A stretch of DNA of 15,084 nucleotides from the NCBI GenBank assembly GCA_023449855.1, contig JAEXHR010000042.1, positions 1 to 15,084 of the forward strand, in the 5' to 3' direction. The notes under the pieces were generated by a model. That model had not been told where the DNA came from. It made no database searches and saw nothing but the letters and a program-made list of their open reading frames with translations. The stretch's first letter is position 1. Every line of letters begins with the position of its first letter. This DNA comes from Pseudomonadota bacterium (GTDB taxonomy: Bacteria; Pseudomonadota; Alphaproteobacteria; Rhizobiales; Xanthobacteraceae). A program made the position numbers and the translations under genes. Positions 1-7,057 of the stretch are shown here, one piece after another.

Positions 1-653
1 CCCTTTACATAGTACGTCACCACATGCCCCTTCGGACCCATCCAGAAGGACGATGTCGGCGTTACGAAAGGCAGTGGGAATTTCTCGACCGGCACCAGGG
101 CGCGCCAGCACATGTGTCCGGTATAGCTGGCAGGCTCATCCCCCCACAGCGCGGCACGAATGGACGAGCGAACGCCGTCGGCGCCGACGACCAGATCCGC
201 AGCATATTCACTGCCGTCCTCGAAGCAGACCACCGACCTGCCGGCGTTCTGATGCAGCGCCACGCAGTTTGCTCCAAAGGTCACGCGGTTCGGCGCTATA
301 TCCTTCGCAAGCATCGCATGCAGGTCGGCGCGGTGAACATGATAGAACTCGGCGCCGAACAGACGCGGGCAGACGTCACGCAGCGGCGTATGGAACAGCT
401 CCGCCGCACTCTGCCAATTCCATCCCACCATGGCTTCCGGCAGAAAGCCGACAGCCGCCAGGTCGGGAGCCAGTTCGAGCGCCTCCAGCACCTTGACGGC
501 ATTGGGCGTCATCTGCACGCCGGCGCCGACTTCACCGAACGCCGCGGAGCGCTCGAACACGTGATAGTCGATGCCGAGCAGATCCAGACTGCGCGCCAGC
601 GCCACGCCGCCAATACCGCCACCGACGATGGCTACACGAAAATCCTTTTGCAT
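1..653 (-). CDS. FAD-dependent aromatic monooxygenase, salicylate-hydroxylase/NicC-like (3'-truncated by window edge)
   Basis: The open frame starts at ATG 653 and runs leftward off the window, so only the first 217 codons are seen. An AGGAG lies 5-6 nt upstream of the ATG. The N-terminus has the FAD Rossmann motif GGGIGG (residues 11-16), then the group A flavin hydroxylase motif GADGV near residue 157. These mark a single-component NAD(P)H/FAD hydroxylase that adds one oxygen to an aromatic ring. It resembles the true NicC of this window, but the position of NicC His47 is Gln47 (GAGVQMTPN) and that of Cys202 appears to be Ser, while the NicC His211 and Tyr215 equivalents seem kept. It is therefore probably not a second 6-hydroxynicotinate monooxygenase; salicylate- or 3-hydroxybenzoate-hydroxylase relatives fit better. 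It lies 29 bp downstream of the Rieske reductase gene on the same strand, so it is very likely the third gene of that operon. The substrate is unknown. Confidence 0.88.
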   Translation of the reverse strand, partial: MQKDFRVAIVGGGIGGVALARSLDLLGIDYHVFERSAAFGEVGAGVQMTPNAVKVLEALELAPDLAAVGFLPEAMVGWNWQSAAELFHTPLRDVCPRLFGAEFYHVHRADLHAMLAKDIAPNRVTFGANCVALHQNAGRSVVCFEDGSEYAADLVVGADGVRSSIRAALWGDEPASYTGHMCWRALVPVEKFPLPFVTPTSSFWMGPKGHVVTYYVK

Positions 654-682
654 ATCGTCTCCTGTGTGGGACTGGATGTGGC

Positions 683-1636
683 TCAAATATCGAGATCGAG
701 AGTGGTTAGCCCGCGAGAGCAGCAGGCCATCATGACCTTGGAGGTTGCCCTTGCAGCGGGAGCGATGACCTGATCGCGATGATCCACGCTACCGGACAGC
801 ACGCGCACCTCACACGCACCGCAGACGCCTTCTTCGCAGGAGTAGGAAAGGTCGATGCCGGCTGCGAGACAAACGCTGAGGATGGTTTCGTCCACCCCGA
901 CATCCAACGTGCGGCCAGCGCGCGAGAGACGAATGGAAAAACTGCCAGCCGGGCCCGCCTCGACCGGAGCGGCCGAAAAGCGCTCGCGATGCACGAGATC
1001 GACCGGCCGTTTTGCGGTCAATGCATCAAACGCATCGATCATACGCGTCGGCCCGCAGCAATAGAGCGGCGTGTCAAACGGGACATCAGCGAGAATGTCG
1101 GCCAGGCGCGGCACCGCTCCAGTCGTGTGATACATCCGCACGCTGCCGTCGGTGCTTCCGGCGAGTTCAGCATGAAACAGCGTCGCCTCGGAGTGACGCG
1201 TCCAGTAGTGGAGTTGCACCGGACGGCGATCAGCGGCCAGCTTGCGATACATCGAAATGATCGGCGTGATGCCGATGCCGCCGGCGAACAGATGGTACGG
1301 CCTCGACGTCACGGCGCCGAGGGGAAACAGGTTGCGCGGCACCGAGCTTCGATAGATCTCGCCGGCGACCGACTGCCGGTGCCAGGCGCGCGAACCACCC
1401 CTGCCTTCGGCGGCTTCCTGAACTGCAATGTCGTAACTGTCCGGGCTCGACTGCGGCCACAGCAGCGAATATTGCCGCAACAGCCCCGGCGCCACCTCGA
1501 GATCGAGATGAGCTCCGGGTTCGAAAGCCGGCAGGCTTTGACCGTCGCACGAGGCAAGCCGGTAGAGATTGATCCCCGGCGCGCCATAGCGCACTTCGAT
1601 CAATCGCAGCCTCAAGCCAGGTTCAGATGACGCCAT
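683..1636 (-). CDS. Rieske oxygenase reductase (FMN/NADH/2Fe-2S, VanB/phthalate dioxygenase reductase type)
   Basis: This 317-residue protein has the three-domain order of class IA oxygenase reductases. The FMN-binding barrel carries RQYSL (54-58). The NAD(H)-binding domain carries GGIGITP (119-125) and CCGP (193-196). A C-terminal plant-type 2Fe-2S domain has ligands Cys267, Cys272, Cys275 and Cys305 in a C-x4-C-x2-C-x29-C pattern. By family knowledge it takes a hydride from NADH and passes single electrons through FMN and the cluster to a terminal oxygenase. That partner is almost certainly the Rieske protein encoded immediately upstream, whose 3' end overlaps this gene's 5' end by 14 bp, implying translational coupling. 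Length is normal for the family and all cofactor motifs are intact. The family is certain, but the substrate of the system cannot be read from the reductase. Confidence 0.93.
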   Translation of the reverse strand: MASSEPGLRLRLIEVRYGAPGINLYRLASCDGQSLPAFEPGAHLDLEVAPGLLRQYSLLWPQSSPDSYDIAVQEAAEGRGGSRAWHRQSVAGEIYRSSVPRNLFPLGAVTSRPYHLFAGGIGITPIISMYRKLAADRRPVQLHYWTRHSEATLFHAELAGSTDGSVRMYHTTGAVPRLADILADVPFDTPLYCCGPTRMIDAFDALTAKRPVDLVHRERFSAAPVEAGPAGSFSIRLSRAGRTLDVGVDETILSVCLAAGIDLSYSCEEGVCGACEVRVLSGSVDHRDQVIAPAARATSKVMMACCSRGLTTLDLDI

Positions 1637-2681
1637 AGGTAATGCCCTTGGCGCGCAGCCAGCTGCGATAGCGCTGTCCCATCAGATCGGTGCGGTGATG
1701 CAATTCGTAGCGCAACTGGGTTGGAATACGCTCCGGCCGCTGCGTCTCCACGATCTCACGATCCTGGTTGAACACCACGTCGGCACGGTCGCGCACCGTT
1801 TGCGGGTCCGGATGCGGATTGACGTTCATCGCCGCACAGACCCGCGCGATCGTCGTCTTCTCATCGACGGGCTGGCAGACAAAGAATGTCGCGAACAGAT
1901 CCGACTTATCTGAAATGATGTTACCGGACTTGTCCGCATCCTGGGTGCGCTTGGAGAAGTAGGCAACCAGCGGACGGAACGTATGATAGGTGTAGAAGGC
2001 CATCAGCGGCACGCCGCGCGCGTCACCCCAGGGCTGGAAAACTTTGACTTCGGACGAACGCAGTCCGACCTCATCCTCGAAAACATCGTAGGGTTCGAGC
2101 CGGTCCGGATTGTCCATGACGCCGTTCAGGCCCGCATGGACGAAGGGGAAATGGCTCGCATCGATGAAATTCTCGATCGAGCGAAAGCCGTTCGCGGCAT
2201 ATTTGTAAGGTCCGCTGTGGACCTTCAGGAAGTTCGGATCGTCCCATTGCGGAAAGACCGGAATGTCGCCCGTCGGCTCGCCGAGACAGACCCAGACGAA
2301 GCCGTAACGCTCCACGGCGAGATATGGGAATGCCCGCGCTTTCTTCATCGGCGTCTCGTCGGGCGCGGCAGGCCTCCGCGTGCACCGCCCGCCCCCGTCA
2401 TATTCCCAGCCGTGATAGGGACAGACGACGCGATCGTTCTTGATCCAGCCCTTCGAGAGCCGCGCGCCGCGGTGAATGCACAGGTCTTCCCAGACGTGAA
2501 TTTCGCCATTGGCCGAGCGCCAGCCGATCAGATCGCGCTCAAGCAGGCGAACGGGCTGGATCTTGTCCGGAACGAAGTCGGACGAATAGCCGACCACATG
2601 CCAATCATTGAGCAGGACCGGATCCTGGCAACCGTCGTCCGCGGTGATCGGCTTATGGGCCGACAGGGTCGTGACTGACAT
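1623..2681 (-). CDS. Rieske [2Fe-2S] non-heme iron oxygenase, terminal oxygenase subunit
   Basis: With ATG 2681 as the start the protein has 352 residues. An AAGGAG sits 5 nt before that codon, so it is preferred over an in-frame ATG at 2711 (362 residues). The Rieske domain has Cys68-x-His70 and Cys87-x2-His90. The catalytic domain has the mononuclear iron motif E-x3-D-x2-H-x4-H, with bridging Asp174 and ligands His177 and His182, within NFIDASHFPFVH. Asp307 in the FNQDRE stretch is the likely third ligand. Single-subunit size plus a VanB-type reductase places it with class IA monooxygenases or demethylases (vanillate demethylase, phthalate dioxygenase, NdmA-type N-demethylases). It would hydroxylate a ring or remove an O- or N-methyl group. 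It is the first gene of a leftward operon divergent from a TetR regulator. The substrate is unknown; a pyridine or N-methylpyridine is possible given the adjacent nicotinate locus. Confidence 0.92.
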   Translation of the reverse strand: MSVTTLSAHKPITADDGCQDPVLLNDWHVVGYSSDFVPDKIQPVRLLERDLIGWRSANGEIHVWEDLCIHRGARLSKGWIKNDRVVCPYHGWEYDGGGRCTRRPAAPDETPMKKARAFPYLAVERYGFVWVCLGEPTGDIPVFPQWDDPNFLKVHSGPYKYAANGFRSIENFIDASHFPFVHAGLNGVMDNPDRLEPYDVFEDEVGLRSSEVKVFQPWGDARGVPLMAFYTYHTFRPLVAYFSKRTQDADKSGNIISDKSDLFATFFVCQPVDEKTTIARVCAAMNVNPHPDPQTVRDRADVVFNQDREIVETQRPERIPTQLRYELHHRTDLMGQRYRSWLRAKGITYGVI

Positions 2682-2719
2682 TCGAACTCCTTCATCCCTG
2701 GTCTGAGGCATCGACTAAT

Positions 2720-2753
2720 TAGCCAGCCATATAATTATTTTGTTGGCCGACTA
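2720..2753. promoter_or_regulatory. Inverted repeat in the oxygenase/TetR divergent region, candidate TetR operator
   Basis: Arms TAGCCAGCCA (2720-2729) and TGGCCGACTA (2744-2753) are inverted with 8 of 10 positions matching, separated by a 14-nt AT-rich spacer. Two TATAAT hexamers on the plus strand (2730-2735 and 2754-2759) overlap or abut the repeat, though neither has a convincing -35 box. The site begins 39 bp upstream of the Rieske oxygenase start, a typical repressor position. Binding by the divergent TetR protein is inferred. Confidence 0.45.
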
Positions 2754-2802
2754 TATAATTTGGAGTAGCAATCCTCGTGCCAGATTGAGAAAAGGCAAGA
2801 AA

Positions 2803-2829
2803 TGGCGGCAACATCGGAATATGCCGCCA
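2803..2829. promoter_or_regulatory. Perfect 8-bp inverted repeat upstream of the TetR gene
   Basis: Arms TGGCGGCA (2803-2810) and TGCCGCCA (2822-2829) are perfect inverted copies with an 11-nt spacer, centred about 110 bp upstream of the TetR start. It could be a second operator in the divergent region or a hairpin in the TetR leader. Nothing in the sequence decides between these. Confidence 0.4.
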
Positions 2830-2928
2830 GATGAATACCGCCGACGCCATTTCCAGCAATGTCGTTGCATCGATTCTAAGCGCGGGCCTGCTCGAAATGC
2901 GGCCACGGCATAAAGGCGAGAAAGTCAG

Positions 2929-3675
2929 ATGAACCGCATTTCAGGCCGTCGCGGCGTTTCATCCGCAGAGCCTCCCGTCAAGCGCCCCGGGCGCCCGGAG
3001 GGCGGCAATGGCACGATGCGTGCTGGAATCCTGGATGCCGCCGAAGTGGTGTTTGCCAATCAAGGCTATGCAGGAACGACACTGCGCGAGATTTCCGAAC
3101 TCGCCGGCGTCACCCAGGCACTCATCACCTATTACTTCGGCTCCAAGTTCGGGCTTTTCAGCGAGACCTTTCTCCGGCGTGCGACGGTCATCGCGGAAAC
3201 GCGTGTCGAAAGCCTGGCCAGATTGCGGTCCGAAGGCAAAGCCGGAGACATCGGCGCCATCATCGAGGCATTCCTGCGCCCGGTGCTTGATTTGCGTGCA
3301 ACGACGCAAGGCCCGGCCTTCCTGCGACTGCATGCCCGTCTGCACACCGAACCGCCAAACCTGTCCTACGACTTGCGCAAGACAGCCTATGACGAGTCGA
3401 CGCATCTTTATATCGAGGCTCTGCATCAGGCGCTGCCGCATCTGTCGCGCTTCGATGTCCACTGGCGGATGACGCTGATGATCGGCACATATCTCTATGC
3501 ACTGTCGGACACCAACCGCATGGAAGACATGGTGCCGGATTCCTATAATCCCAAGGACGAAATCAGGCTGATGGCCGAGACGGTCGCCTTCATCACCGGC
3601 GGCATATGCCGCGACGCGCCGATGAAAAAAGCGCCGGATAAAACCGTCAAGAAAAGCAAGAAGCGCAAGCCCTAG
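2929..3675 (+). CDS. TetR/AcrR-family transcriptional regulator
   Basis: This 248-residue protein has an N-terminal TetR helix-turn-helix domain at about residues 30-78. The typical pattern is visible: an AAEVVFANQGYAGTTLREI helix pair, then the recognition segment GVTQALITYYFGSK. The region after it (about 80-225) is the variable helical ligand-binding and dimer domain. The last ~20 residues are very lysine-rich (KKAPDKTVKKSKKRKP), an unusual basic tail that might add nonspecific DNA contact. The first ~28 residues, including PVKRPGRPEGG, form a basic arm before the domain. The gene diverges from the Rieske oxygenase operon across 247 bp containing two inverted repeats, so it most likely controls that operon and itself. 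P. putida nicAB is controlled by a TetR protein, NicS, but this gene's position favours the oxygenase operon. The inducer is unknown. Confidence 0.9.
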   Translation: MNRISGRRGVSSAEPPVKRPGRPEGGNGTMRAGILDAAEVVFANQGYAGTTLREISELAGVTQALITYYFGSKFGLFSETFLRRATVIAETRVESLARLRSEGKAGDIGAIIEAFLRPVLDLRATTQGPAFLRLHARLHTEPPNLSYDLRKTAYDESTHLYIEALHQALPHLSRFDVHWRMTLMIGTYLYALSDTNRMEDMVPDSYNPKDEIRLMAETVAFITGGICRDAPMKKAPDKTVKKSKKRKP

Positions 3676-3793
3676 CGCGGACAGTACATCTCGGACATCT
3701 CAGCCTCGTCGATGCGAACGCCGCCGACCTCTCCGAGAATGCGCGCGCATCGGTGTCGTCCGCTGATGCGGCCTGCAAGCGAATGACATCGGT

Positions 3794-3834
3794 TCCGCCG
3801 GGTCTTTTGCTGACAGAGCAGGAGACCCGGCGGA
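3794..3834. terminator. Bidirectional hairpin terminator between convergent genes
   Basis: Two perfect 12-bp arms, TCCGCCGGGTCT (3794-3805) and AGACCCGGCGGA (3823-3834), enclose a 17-nt loop with a possible inner TGCT/AGCA stem. The hairpin lies between the TetR stop (3675) and the MFS stop (3841), which converge. A short T-rich stretch follows on the plus side. It probably ends both transcripts. No other feature is seen in 3676-3793. Confidence 0.75.
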
Positions 3835-3840
3835 TTTGGC

Positions 3841-5160
3841 TTATTCGAGCGGACGCCCCTTGGTTTCCACGTCCATCAGATTGACGCAGCCGGCGGCGAG
3901 AACGAGGAAGCCGGAGATCGCAACCAATGCCAGCGTGAAGTTGGTGGTCATGAGCGGCGCCACCACCGACGGTGCCAGCAAGCCACCGGCCCGCGCCATC
4001 GCGCCTGCCGATCCCATGCCACTTGCGCGCAGACGGGTCGGATAGACCTCAGGCGTGAAAGCGTAGACGCCAGCCCAGGTGCCGAGCAGAGCGAAGCTCA
4101 TCAGCAGCGTCGTGCCGACAACCACCACGCTCGACGACGTACCCAAGCCGTAGATCAGACATCCGAGCGCGCTGAGCAGCAGGAAGCCCACCAGCGTCGG
4201 CTTGCGCCCCCAACGTTCGACGCCATAAGCGGCAAGTGCAAAGCCAGGAATCTGCACCAGCGCGATCAGGATCAGGAAGTACTGGCCGCGCATGAAGCCG
4301 TAGCCTTCTGCCGACAGGCGGACCGGCAGATAGACGAACACGCCGTAATACGAGATCGAGATGGCGAACCATGCGATCAGCAGCAGGATCGAGCGACGGC
4401 GAAGCTCGGGCGAGAACAGTGCGAAGACCGACTGCGACTTCTGCTCTTCCGGCTTGAGATGGCCGATCTCGACATTGTTGCCATTGCCGCGCGCGATGCG
4501 CTGGATGACTTCACGTGCTTTCTCCGATCGCCCGGTTCGATTGAGATACATGGGCGATTCCGGCACGTAGAACCGAACCAGGATGCCGATCAGCGCCGGC
4601 ACACCCGTCACGAAGAAAATCGTGCGCCACGCGTCGCCGCCTTGCGATCCGGCAAACAGCGCGATGATCGCGAGCGCCACGGTGCCGACGGCCCAGAACG
4701 ACTCCAGCCAGACCAGCCAACGACCACGACGATCCGACGGCAGGAATTCGGCCATCATCGCGTAATCCACCGGCAAGGTGCCGCCAACGCCGATGCCCGT
4801 CAGCAGGCGCGCCACCAGCAACCATTCGAAGCTCGGCGAGAAAGCCGAAGCAACGCCGAAGGCCGCATCGATCAAAACCGCGGTAAGCAGGACCGGGCGA
4901 CGGCCATAACGATCCGCCATACGACCGAATACGAAGGCGCCGATGAGCATGCCGACGAAGAACATCGTTCCCGTCTGCAGCGCCTGCGGAATGGTGATGC
5001 CGAAGCTCTTGGCGATCGACGGCGCGCTGAAGCCGATGGCCAGCACCTGCATGGCGTCGGCCGCCCAGACCAGCGCGAAAATCACGAACAGCTTGCGTTG
5101 AAACCAGCCGACGCCCGCCTGGCGGATGCCCTCTTCGATAGTGATCAATGGTTGAGACAC
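3841..5160 (-). CDS. MFS metabolite:H+ symporter, NiaP-like; probable nicotinate importer
   Basis: The preferred start is GTG at 5160, 8 nt after a GAGG, giving 439 residues; a longer frame to 5310 adds an implausible N-terminal extension. The protein looks like a 12-helix major facilitator. It has WAADAMQVLAIGFSAPSIA in the first helix, GRMADRYGRRP (79-89) in the loop between helices 2 and 3, PESPMYL (200-206) after helix 6, PEVYPTRLR (370-378) after helix 10, and an ETKGR-type C-terminus. This combination belongs to the metabolite:H+ symporter branch that includes niacin transporter NiaP, and less to the AAHS branch. It sits beyond the end of the nicCDEFX operon on the same strand but after a hairpin and 168 bp, so it may have its own promoter. 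Import of nicotinate is inferred from context; a substrate of the Rieske operon is the alternative. Confidence 0.85.
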   Translation of the reverse strand: MSQPLITIEEGIRQAGVGWFQRKLFVIFALVWAADAMQVLAIGFSAPSIAKSFGITIPQALQTGTMFFVGMLIGAFVFGRMADRYGRRPVLLTAVLIDAAFGVASAFSPSFEWLLVARLLTGIGVGGTLPVDYAMMAEFLPSDRRGRWLVWLESFWAVGTVALAIIALFAGSQGGDAWRTIFFVTGVPALIGILVRFYVPESPMYLNRTGRSEKAREVIQRIARGNGNNVEIGHLKPEEQKSQSVFALFSPELRRRSILLLIAWFAISISYYGVFVYLPVRLSAEGYGFMRGQYFLILIALVQIPGFALAAYGVERWGRKPTLVGFLLLSALGCLIYGLGTSSSVVVVGTTLLMSFALLGTWAGVYAFTPEVYPTRLRASGMGSAGAMARAGGLLAPSVVAPLMTTNFTLALVAISGFLVLAAGCVNLMDVETKGRPLE

Positions 5161-5284
5161 GGTGTTTCCCTCTATGTAAGATAATTTACGAACCACAAGG
5201 CAATCAGAGATCGTTCCGGCGGACGGATTTCTCCCCGCAAGTCGGTAGGTCAGGACTATTGCAGCGGTTTCGGCCGCCCTCGGC

Positions 5285-5315
5285 CCTGCACGCCGGATCG
5301 CATCCGGCATGCAGG
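5285..5315 (-). terminator. Hairpin after nicX, candidate terminator of the nicCDEFX operon
   Basis: Arms of 14 nt (5285-5298 and 5302-5315) pair with one mismatch around a CGC loop, 13 bp past the nicX stop codon. No T-run follows on the minus strand, so termination may be partial and some read-through into the MFS gene is possible. The rest of 5161-5284 should hold the MFS promoter, but no convincing -35/-10 pair is seen. Confidence 0.5.
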
Positions 5316-5328
5316 CCTATGGATCAGG

Positions 5329-6357
5329 TCAGCGCGCGACCTGCATTTCCTTCACGGCGATGTCGCCGTTGAGCACGATCGGCTCGTCATCGAGGAAGAG
5401 CGAGCAGCCACGCAGGGGAATGTCGAGGTGGCAGGCAGTGTCGTTGGGGCCGCCGAGCTCGTTGTTCGGGCCGGTCGAGAACATCACATTGCCGTAGAAC
5501 GAACGCGGCTCCATGCCCATGCCGCCGGGGAATTCACCGGGCACCATCGCGTGCCACTTGGCATTCTGATTGAGGCCCCACCCGACATGGCTCATGCCCA
5601 TGCCGCGCGGATCGTTGAAGGCGGCCATGTAGGACTTCACCAGTTCCGCCTCGAGCCCGCCGCGGATGTCGGTGACCCAGCCCTTTTCGATCGTGTAGGT
5701 GATCGGCTCGCGTACATAAATGTTCTGCGGCAGCAGGATGTCGCCCGGTCCCACCACGAATGTGCCGTCGACACCGTCATCGTCGCCGCCGGTGAAGACG
5801 AAACCCGACGGCCAGTGATCCCAGCGACCCGGCGTGTCGGTGCAGGCATATTCGGCGATCGTCGGATAGGTATTGAGCTTATAGGTGACGTCGGTGCCGT
5901 GCGGCGAGGTGATGCGCATCACCTTTGCCTTGGCGAGAAGCTCCGCACCGATCTCGACGCGCTCGCGCAGCTCCTTGGTCGGCAGCATGCGTGCCAGCAA
6001 TTCCGGCGGCTCCACCGCAGTCAGGATGCGCGTGCCGGAGGCCTGGATCGCCATCTGCTCGGGGCTGAAGAGAAGGAAGATGCAATCGATCAGCATGTCG
6101 CAGGCCTTAAGCGCCTCGACGGCTTCCGGCATCGAGGCGAGACCAGTCTGACCGACGGCCCAGGCGCCGACCGGCGGCACCGCTGGCAAACGCATGTGAT
6201 ACATCTTGGCGCCGAGGCGCTGACCGGCCGCCATGAATGCATCGGCATAGTCCAGGCGATCATTGCCCTGGGTCAGGACGATGAGCTTTTCACCCTCGTG
6301 AACACCCGACATCTTGAGCTGATGCAGGCAGATTTCCGTGAAACTGAACTGATCCAT
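5329..6357 (-). CDS. nicX: 2,5-dihydroxypyridine 5,6-dioxygenase NicX
   Basis: This 342-residue cytoplasmic Fe(II) dioxygenase opens the ring of 2,5-dihydroxypyridine to N-formylmaleamate. The fold is of the aminopeptidase (M29-like) type, not a classical extradiol enzyme. His257, His310 and Asp312 (in SHVGWG and ACHLDIP) have exactly the 53- and 55-residue spacings I recall for the iron ligands His265, His318 and Asp320 of Pseudomonas putida NicX. His181 in DHWPSG matches active-site His189 with the same 8-residue offset. The start ATG 6357 follows a GAGGGAAGAG ribosome site. It is the last gene of the leftward nic operon, 50 bp after nicF, followed by a hairpin. In P. putida nicX is paired with nicR in a separate unit, so its position here at the end of nicCDEF is a rearranged order. 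Confidence 0.96.
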   Translation of the reverse strand: MDQFSFTEICLHQLKMSGVHEGEKLIVLTQGNDRLDYADAFMAAGQRLGAKMYHMRLPAVPPVGAWAVGQTGLASMPEAVEALKACDMLIDCIFLLFSPEQMAIQASGTRILTAVEPPELLARMLPTKELRERVEIGAELLAKAKVMRITSPHGTDVTYKLNTYPTIAEYACTDTPGRWDHWPSGFVFTGGDDDGVDGTFVVGPGDILLPQNIYVREPITYTIEKGWVTDIRGGLEAELVKSYMAAFNDPRGMGMSHVGWGLNQNAKWHAMVPGEFPGGMGMEPRSFYGNVMFSTGPNNELGGPNDTACHLDIPLRGCSLFLDDEPIVLNGDIAVKEMQVAR

Positions 6358-6407
6358 TCTCTTCCCTCACTTTGATGGGCTCGAGGACCCGGAGATTGAC
6401 GCCTTGA

Positions 6408-7046
6408 TTAACTGGTGGCGGCTTCGGTTAGACGTGTCACGGCCTCTGGCAGACCGATGACGTCGCCATATTTCGCGTCGATATCGAACAGATTCGCCTC
6501 ATGCGGCTCGCTGTGGCGATCGCCCACACAGTCCCGCACCACAATGGTGCGGAAACCGTATTGAACGGCATCGACCGCAGTGGCGCGGATGCAGCCGCTG
6601 GTCGAGCAACCGGCAAGTACAACAGTGTCGATACCCTGTGCATGCAGTGTCGGTGCAAGACTGGTGCCGAAAAATGCGCTCGCATATTGCTTGGTGATGA
6701 CGAGTTCGCCCGCCTTCGGCTCGACGCCTTCGCAGAACTCGGCAAGCGGATTGCCAGCCACCATCGCGGCCATGACCGGTGATTTTTTCACCCAGATCCC
6801 GCCATCTGCGGCATCCTTCGCGAAATACAGGATGTTGGTGTGAATGACCGGCACGCCGCTACGGCGAGCCGCGTCCAGAAGCGCGGGCGTTTGGGCGACG
6901 GCCTCGACAACGCCCGGCGCGAAAAGCGGCGCGCCCGGCGTGGTATAGGCCTTCATGAAATCGACGACGATGACAGCGGGACGCTTGCCGAAGCCGATGC
7001 GATTGCCCCAGACGCCCTCGTAATTCTGCGACGCGGTCTCGGTCAT
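6408..7046 (-). CDS. nicF: Maleamate amidohydrolase NicF (isochorismatase family)
   Basis: The start is ATG 7046, because the GAGGG ribosome site overlaps the nicE stop codon just upstream; the frame is open to 7220 but that extension lies inside nicE. The resulting 212 residues fit the cysteine-hydrolase (isochorismatase-like) family. The catalytic triad is visible as Asp29 (VVDFMKAY), Lys119 (VITKQYASAFFGT) and Cys152 in the STSGCIRATA turn. It hydrolyses maleamate to maleate and ammonia, the nitrogen-releasing step of the pathway. It follows nicE by 11 bp and precedes nicX by 50 bp in the same operon. General isochorismatases or nicotinamidases share the fold, but the operon and the position between maleamate producer and maleate consumer make NicF the clear call. 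Confidence 0.95.
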   Translation of the reverse strand: MTETASQNYEGVWGNRIGFGKRPAVIVVDFMKAYTTPGAPLFAPGVVEAVAQTPALLDAARRSGVPVIHTNILYFAKDAADGGIWVKKSPVMAAMVAGNPLAEFCEGVEPKAGELVITKQYASAFFGTSLAPTLHAQGIDTVVLAGCSTSGCIRATAVDAVQYGFRTIVVRDCVGDRHSEPHEANLFDIDAKYGDVIGLPEAVTRLTEAATS

Positions 7047-7057
7047 TGGTGCGTCCC

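Noticed and set aside
2682..2711. ATG 2711 as the start of the Rieske oxygenase
   Set aside because: The internal ATG at 2681 is preceded by AAGGAG at 5 nt, while the upstream ATG has no comparable site.
2929..3675. TetR gene as NicS, the nicAB regulator
   Set aside because: It is about 7.8 kb from nicA and divergent from the Rieske operon. Nothing in the sequence ties it to nicAB.
3739..3750. Palindrome ATGCGCGCGCAT
   Set aside because: It is a simple CG alternation in GC-rich intergenic DNA between convergent genes and is probably chance.
5176..5189. GTAA-N6-TTAC dyad upstream of the MFS gene as an operator
   Set aside because: Four-base arms are too short to stand out from chance.
5161..5310. 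N-terminal extension of the MFS gene to 5310
   Set aside because: The added residues are not hydrophobic or conserved-looking and the frame would run into the hairpin after nicX. The GTG at 5160 has a GAGG at good spacing.
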